From: JAIRTY01 sp050257395
Lineage (GTDB): Bacteria; Actinomycetota; Actinomycetes; Streptosporangiales; Streptosporangiaceae
DNA length: 5,442 bases
Assembly (NCBI GenBank): GCA_050257395.1
Contig: JBLMWU010000176.1
Location: forward strand, 1-5,442
Reading direction: 5' to 3'
The translations under genes and the position numbers were made by a program. The notes beneath the pieces are model-generated. The model was not told where the DNA came from. It ran no database searches and was given only the letters and a program-made list of their open reading frames with translations. Each line of letters starts with the position of its first letter. Position 1 is the first letter of the stretch. Of the stretch, positions 2,884 through 5,442 are shown one piece after another.

Positions 2884-5442
2884 GTGTCGCCTGATAACGC
2901 ACTCGACCAGCATGTCGTCACCGCGGTTGTCGTCGCCCACGACGGCGCCGGGTGGATCCCGCGCATGGCTGAAGGGGTGCTGCAGCAGACCCGGCCGGTG
3001 CAGCGGGCGGTCGCCGTGGACACCGGCAGCCAGGACCGCAGCGGCGCCATGCTGGCGGGGCTCTTCGGCCGCGGCGCGGTGTTCGGCATGGACCGGGGGA
3101 CCGGCTACGCCGCGGCGGTGACCCACGCGCTCCGGCACCGGGCGGCGAACACGAAGGTGCCCGGGGCCGGGCAGCGCACCGAGTGGGTGTGGCTGATCCA
3201 CGACGACTGCGAGCCCGCACCGCACGCGCTGGAGCGGCTGCTGCGGGCGGCGAACGAGACGCCGTCCGCGGCGATCCTCGGCCCGAAGGTCATGGACTGG
3301 ACCGACAAGCGGGTGATCCTCGAGGCTGGCGTGGCCATCGACCCGGCCGGGCGCCGGGTCACCGGTCTCGAGCCGCGCGAGGTGGACCAGGGGCAGCACG
3401 ACGGCGACCGGGACGTGCTCGCGGTCAGCAGCGCCGGGATGCTGATCCGGCGGGACGCCTGGGACCAGCTCGGCGGGTTCGACCCCGGCATGCAGCTGTT
3501 CCGGGAGGACATCGACTTCTGCTGGCGCGCGCAGGCTGCCGGGCTCCGGGTGCGGCTGGTCACCGGCGCCGTCGTGTACCACCTCGAGGCGTCCGCCCGG
3601 AACCGGCGGGAGACGTCGGCCGCGCCGCGGCCGCGGCGGGAGGACCGGCACAACGCGCTGACGACGCTGGCGGGCAACCTGCCCGGCTGGCCGATGCTGC
3701 GGATGCTGGCCGGCAACGCCGTGCTGTCCGTGCTGCGGACCCTGTTCTACCTGGTGGCCAAGCGGCCCGGGGCGGGCGTGGACGAGTTCACCGCGCTGCT
3801 GTCGGTGGCCGGGCACCCGCTGCGGGTGCTGGCGGCCAGGCGCCCGCGGGCCCGCGGGCGGCGCGCCGCCTACAGCCGGCTGCGGGCGATGATGCCGCCC
3901 GCCCGGACCCTGGGCAGGCTGTTCGAGTTCGTCGCGGCCGCGCTGTCCAAGTCGTCCCCCGTGGACACGATCGGCAGCCACCACGCCACCGAGGATCCGT
4001 CCGACGACGACTCCCTGCTGGTCGACAGCGGGTTCGTGCAGCGGATCCTGACCAGCCCGGGAGTGCTGCTGCTGCTGGCGCTGACCACGCTGACGCTGGT
4101 GGCGGAGCGGTCCGTGCTGGGCGGCGGCCCGCTGGGCGGCGGCGCGCTGACGCCCGCCTGGGGCGGTGCCTCCGGCCTGTGGCAGGAGTACCTGCAGGGC
4201 TTCCACCCGGTGGGGGTCGGCAGCGCCGCCAGCACCCCGCCGTACGTCGCGGTGATCGCGTTCCTCGCCACCCTGCTGCTCGGCAAGACCTGGCTGGCCG
4301 TGGACCTGCTGCTGCTCGGGTGCGTGCCGCTGGCCGGCCTGACCGCCTACCTGGCGGCCGGGCGGGTCACCCGGTTCGCGCCCGCCCGGGTGTGGGCGGC
4401 TGCCGCCTACGCGCTGCTGCCGGTCGGCATGGGCGCCGTGGCCGCAGGCCGCCTGGCCGCGGCGGTGGTGTTCGTGCTGCTCCCGGTCATCGCCCTGCTG
4501 GCCGCGCGGATGTTCACCCGCCCGCGGCGGCGCGCCCGCCGGGCCGCCTGGGCGATCGCGCTGGTGACCGCCGTGGCGGCCGCGTTCGTGCCGCTGGTGT
4601 GGCTAGCGGTCGCGGTCGTGGTGGGCGTCGGCGCCCTGGCCTTCGCCCGGTCGCGCCCGGGCATCGGCGTTAACCTCGCGATCGTCGCGGCGGTGCCGCC
4701 GGTCCTGCTCCTGCCGTGGTCGCTGCAGCTGGTCACCAGCCCGGCCACCCTCTTCCTCGAGTCCGGGCTGCAGCAGCCCGGGCTGTCGCAGTCCGGGCTG
4801 CCCGCCCGGTCGCTGCTGCTGCTGTCGCCGGGCGGCCCCGGGCTGCCGCCCTACTGGGTGACCGGCGGCCTGCTGGCCGCCGCCCTGGTGACAGTGGTGG
4901 CCGCCGGCCGCCGGCCCGGCGTGCTGGCGGGCTGGGGGGTGGCGCTGGCGGGCCTGCTGGCGGCGATCGGGGCCAGCCAGCTCATCATCACCCCGCCCGG
5001 CGGCGGTCCGGGCGCCGCGGCCTGGCCCGGGCCGATGCTGGCGTTCGCCGGCGCCGGGCTGGTGCTGGCGGCGGCCGTGGCCGGTGACTCGCTGCGGGAA
5101 CGGCTGGGGCAGGGCGGCTGGCGGTCCCCGGCCGGGCTGGGCGTGCTGCTGGTGGCCCTGGCCGCGTGCTCGGCGCCGCTGGCGGCGGCCGCCAGCTGGG
5201 TGATCATGGGCGTGTCCGGGCCGCTCACCCAGGTCGCCAGCCCGGTGCTGCCGGAGTTCGTGTCGGTGGCGTCGGCGAGCGCGATGCAGCCGCGCACGCT
5301 GGTGCTGCGGGCGGAGGCCGGCGGCACGGTGTCGTACGAGGTGCTGCGCGGCGCCGACCCGCTGATCGGTGAGCCCGGGCTCACCCCGGACCCGGCCGCG
5401 GGCCGGGCGCTGAGCACCACGGTCGCCGATCTTGTCGCCCCG
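2884..5442 (+). CDS. Large membrane protein with N-terminal family 2 glycosyltransferase domain (3' end cut off by the window)
   Basis: An 853-codon frame stays open to the window edge. The GTG at 2884 is the only reasonable start: the frame upstream has a stop at 2788-2790 and no ATG or GTG between, and the glycosyltransferase fold begins at VVVAHDG (15-21). The GT2 domain spans about 11-240: AVDTGSQDRS (43-52) with the nucleotide-binding aspartate, IHDDCEP (105-111) as the DxD-like metal site, SSAGMLIRR (182-190), GGFDPGMQLFREDIDFCWR (197-215) with the probable catalytic ED at 208-209, and VYHLEASARNRR (231-242). This resembles rhamnosyl/galactofuranosyl-type GT2 enzymes. A linker (about 291-390) has a basic patch, RRPRARGRR at 319-327, and an acidic DPSDDDS at 371-377. 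About ten hydrophobic segments follow (around 393-408, 454-468, 470-490, 503-522, 524-541, 556-588, 597-614, 659-675, 681-700, 716-734, 751-777). From about 778 it becomes soluble and is probably extracytoplasmic. It likely transfers sugar to a lipid-linked or envelope glycan; donor and acceptor are unknown. Confidence 0.88.
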   Translation, partial: MSPDNALDQHVVTAVVVAHDGAGWIPRMAEGVLQQTRPVQRAVAVDTGSQDRSGAMLAGLFGRGAVFGMDRGTGYAAAVTHALRHRAANTKVPGAGQRTEWVWLIHDDCEPAPHALERLLRAANETPSAAILGPKVMDWTDKRVILEAGVAIDPAGRRVTGLEPREVDQGQHDGDRDVLAVSSAGMLIRRDAWDQLGGFDPGMQLFREDIDFCWRAQAAGLRVRLVTGAVVYHLEASARNRRETSAAPRPRREDRHNALTTLAGNLPGWPMLRMLAGNAVLSVLRTLFYLVAKRPGAGVDEFTALLSVAGHPLRVLAARRPRARGRRAAYSRLRAMMPPARTLGRLFEFVAAALSKSSPVDTIGSHHATEDPSDDDSLLVDSGFVQRILTSPGVLLLLALTTLTLVAERSVLGGGPLGGGALTPAWGGASGLWQEYLQGFHPVGVGSAASTPPYVAVIAFLATLLLGKTWLAVDLLLLGCVPLAGLTAYLAAGRVTRFAPARVWAAAAYALLPVGMGAVAAGRLAAAVVFVLLPVIALLAARMFTRPRRRARRAAWAIALVTAVAAAFVPLVWLAVAVVVGVGALAFARSRPGIGVNLAIVAAVPPVLLLPWSLQLVTSPATLFLESGLQQPGLSQSGLPARSLLLLSPGGPGLPPYWVTGGLLAAALVTVVAAGRRPGVLAGWGVALAGLLAAIGASQLIITPPGGGPGAAAWPGPMLAFAGAGLVLAAAVAGDSLRERLGQGGWRSPAGLGVLLVALAACSAPLAAAASWVIMGVSGPLTQVASPVLPEFVSVASASAMQPRTLVLRAEAGGTVSYEVLRGADPLIGEPGLTPDPAAGRALSTTVADLVAP
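4759..4803 (+). repeat. Three tandem 15-bp units encoding a pentapeptide repeat in the glycosyltransferase gene
   Basis: Units at 4759-4773, 4774-4788 and 4789-4803 share the core xAGyCCGGGCTGxxx and encode ESGLQ, QPGLS and QSGLP (residues 626-640), that is [E/Q]-[S/P]-G-L-x. The middle unit carries the perfect palindrome CAGCCCGGGCTG. The repeat lies between hydrophobic segments ending near 614 and beginning near 643 to 659, so it is in a loop. The in-frame unit suggests local duplication and possible copy-number variation. Confidence 0.6.

Noticed and set aside
2846..3121. ATG-initiated short frame across the glycosyltransferase start
   Set aside because: The adjacent frame from GTG 2884 encodes the GT2 N-terminus VVVAHDG; this frame has no recognisable content.
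4054..4100. CTG-rich repeat run in the glycosyltransferase gene
   Set aside because: It is simply leucine codons of a membrane segment (residues 394-405), as expected in a GC-rich genome.
2818..4206. Minus-strand open frame (462 codons) opposite the glycosyltransferase
   Set aside because: Low-complexity Arg/Pro/Gln/His-rich translation, antisense to a frame with intact GT2 motifs; not a gene.
3183..4673. Plus-strand open frame (496 codons) in another frame of the glycosyltransferase
   Set aside because: Arg/Ala/Gly-rich product without motifs, overlapping the frame that carries the catalytic residues and membrane segments.

Overview
This window comes from a high-GC actinomycete (Actinomycetota). 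The base composition is strongly GC-rich, nearly every codon ends in G or C, and the gene set (F420 cofactor genes beside a WhiB iron-sulfur regulator) is typical of that phylum. The genus cannot be fixed from this sequence. The FbiA and WhiB sequences resemble the mycobacterial and streptomycete proteins I remember, and the order fbiB-fbiA / whiB (divergent) matches the Mycobacterium tuberculosis arrangement of Rv3262-Rv3261 / whiB2 as I recall it.

Layout. Positions 1-1200 (minus strand) hold fbiB, cut by the left window edge after 400 residues. Positions 1197-2147 (minus) hold a complete fbiA, whose stop overlaps the fbiB start in an ATGA, so the two form a translationally coupled operon. 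Positions 2148-2415 are a divergent control region. It carries a credible whiB promoter (TTGACT, 18 bases, TGTAAT), a perfect 12-bp palindrome inside that promoter, a GTGA-N6-TCAC site of the Crp/GlxR type, and a consensus Shine-Dalgarno sequence before whiB. Positions 2416-2697 (plus) encode a 93-residue WhiB of the WhiB/WhmD/WhiB2 subfamily. Positions 2698-2883 are a non-coding gap with GC-rich hairpins. From a GTG at 2884 to the right edge runs a large plus-strand gene (853 codons, unfinished). It joins a cytoplasmic family 2 glycosyltransferase domain to a long multi-pass membrane region and the start of a probable extracytoplasmic part.

How the parts work together. FbiA and FbiB perform the last steps of coenzyme F420 synthesis: transfer of an enolpyruvyl-phosphate unit to Fo, reduction, and polyglutamylation. 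WhiB is a [4Fe-4S] regulator tied to septation and sporulation in Streptomyces and mycobacteria. The glycosyltransferase probably acts at the membrane on a cell-envelope glycan, but its substrate cannot be read from the sequence. Nothing here looks mobile or horizontally acquired, and I see no CRISPR, tRNA or rRNA. The least explained items are the shared whiB/fbiA control region and the uncharacterised glycosyltransferase-membrane fusion. I found no clear evidence for an entirely new system.
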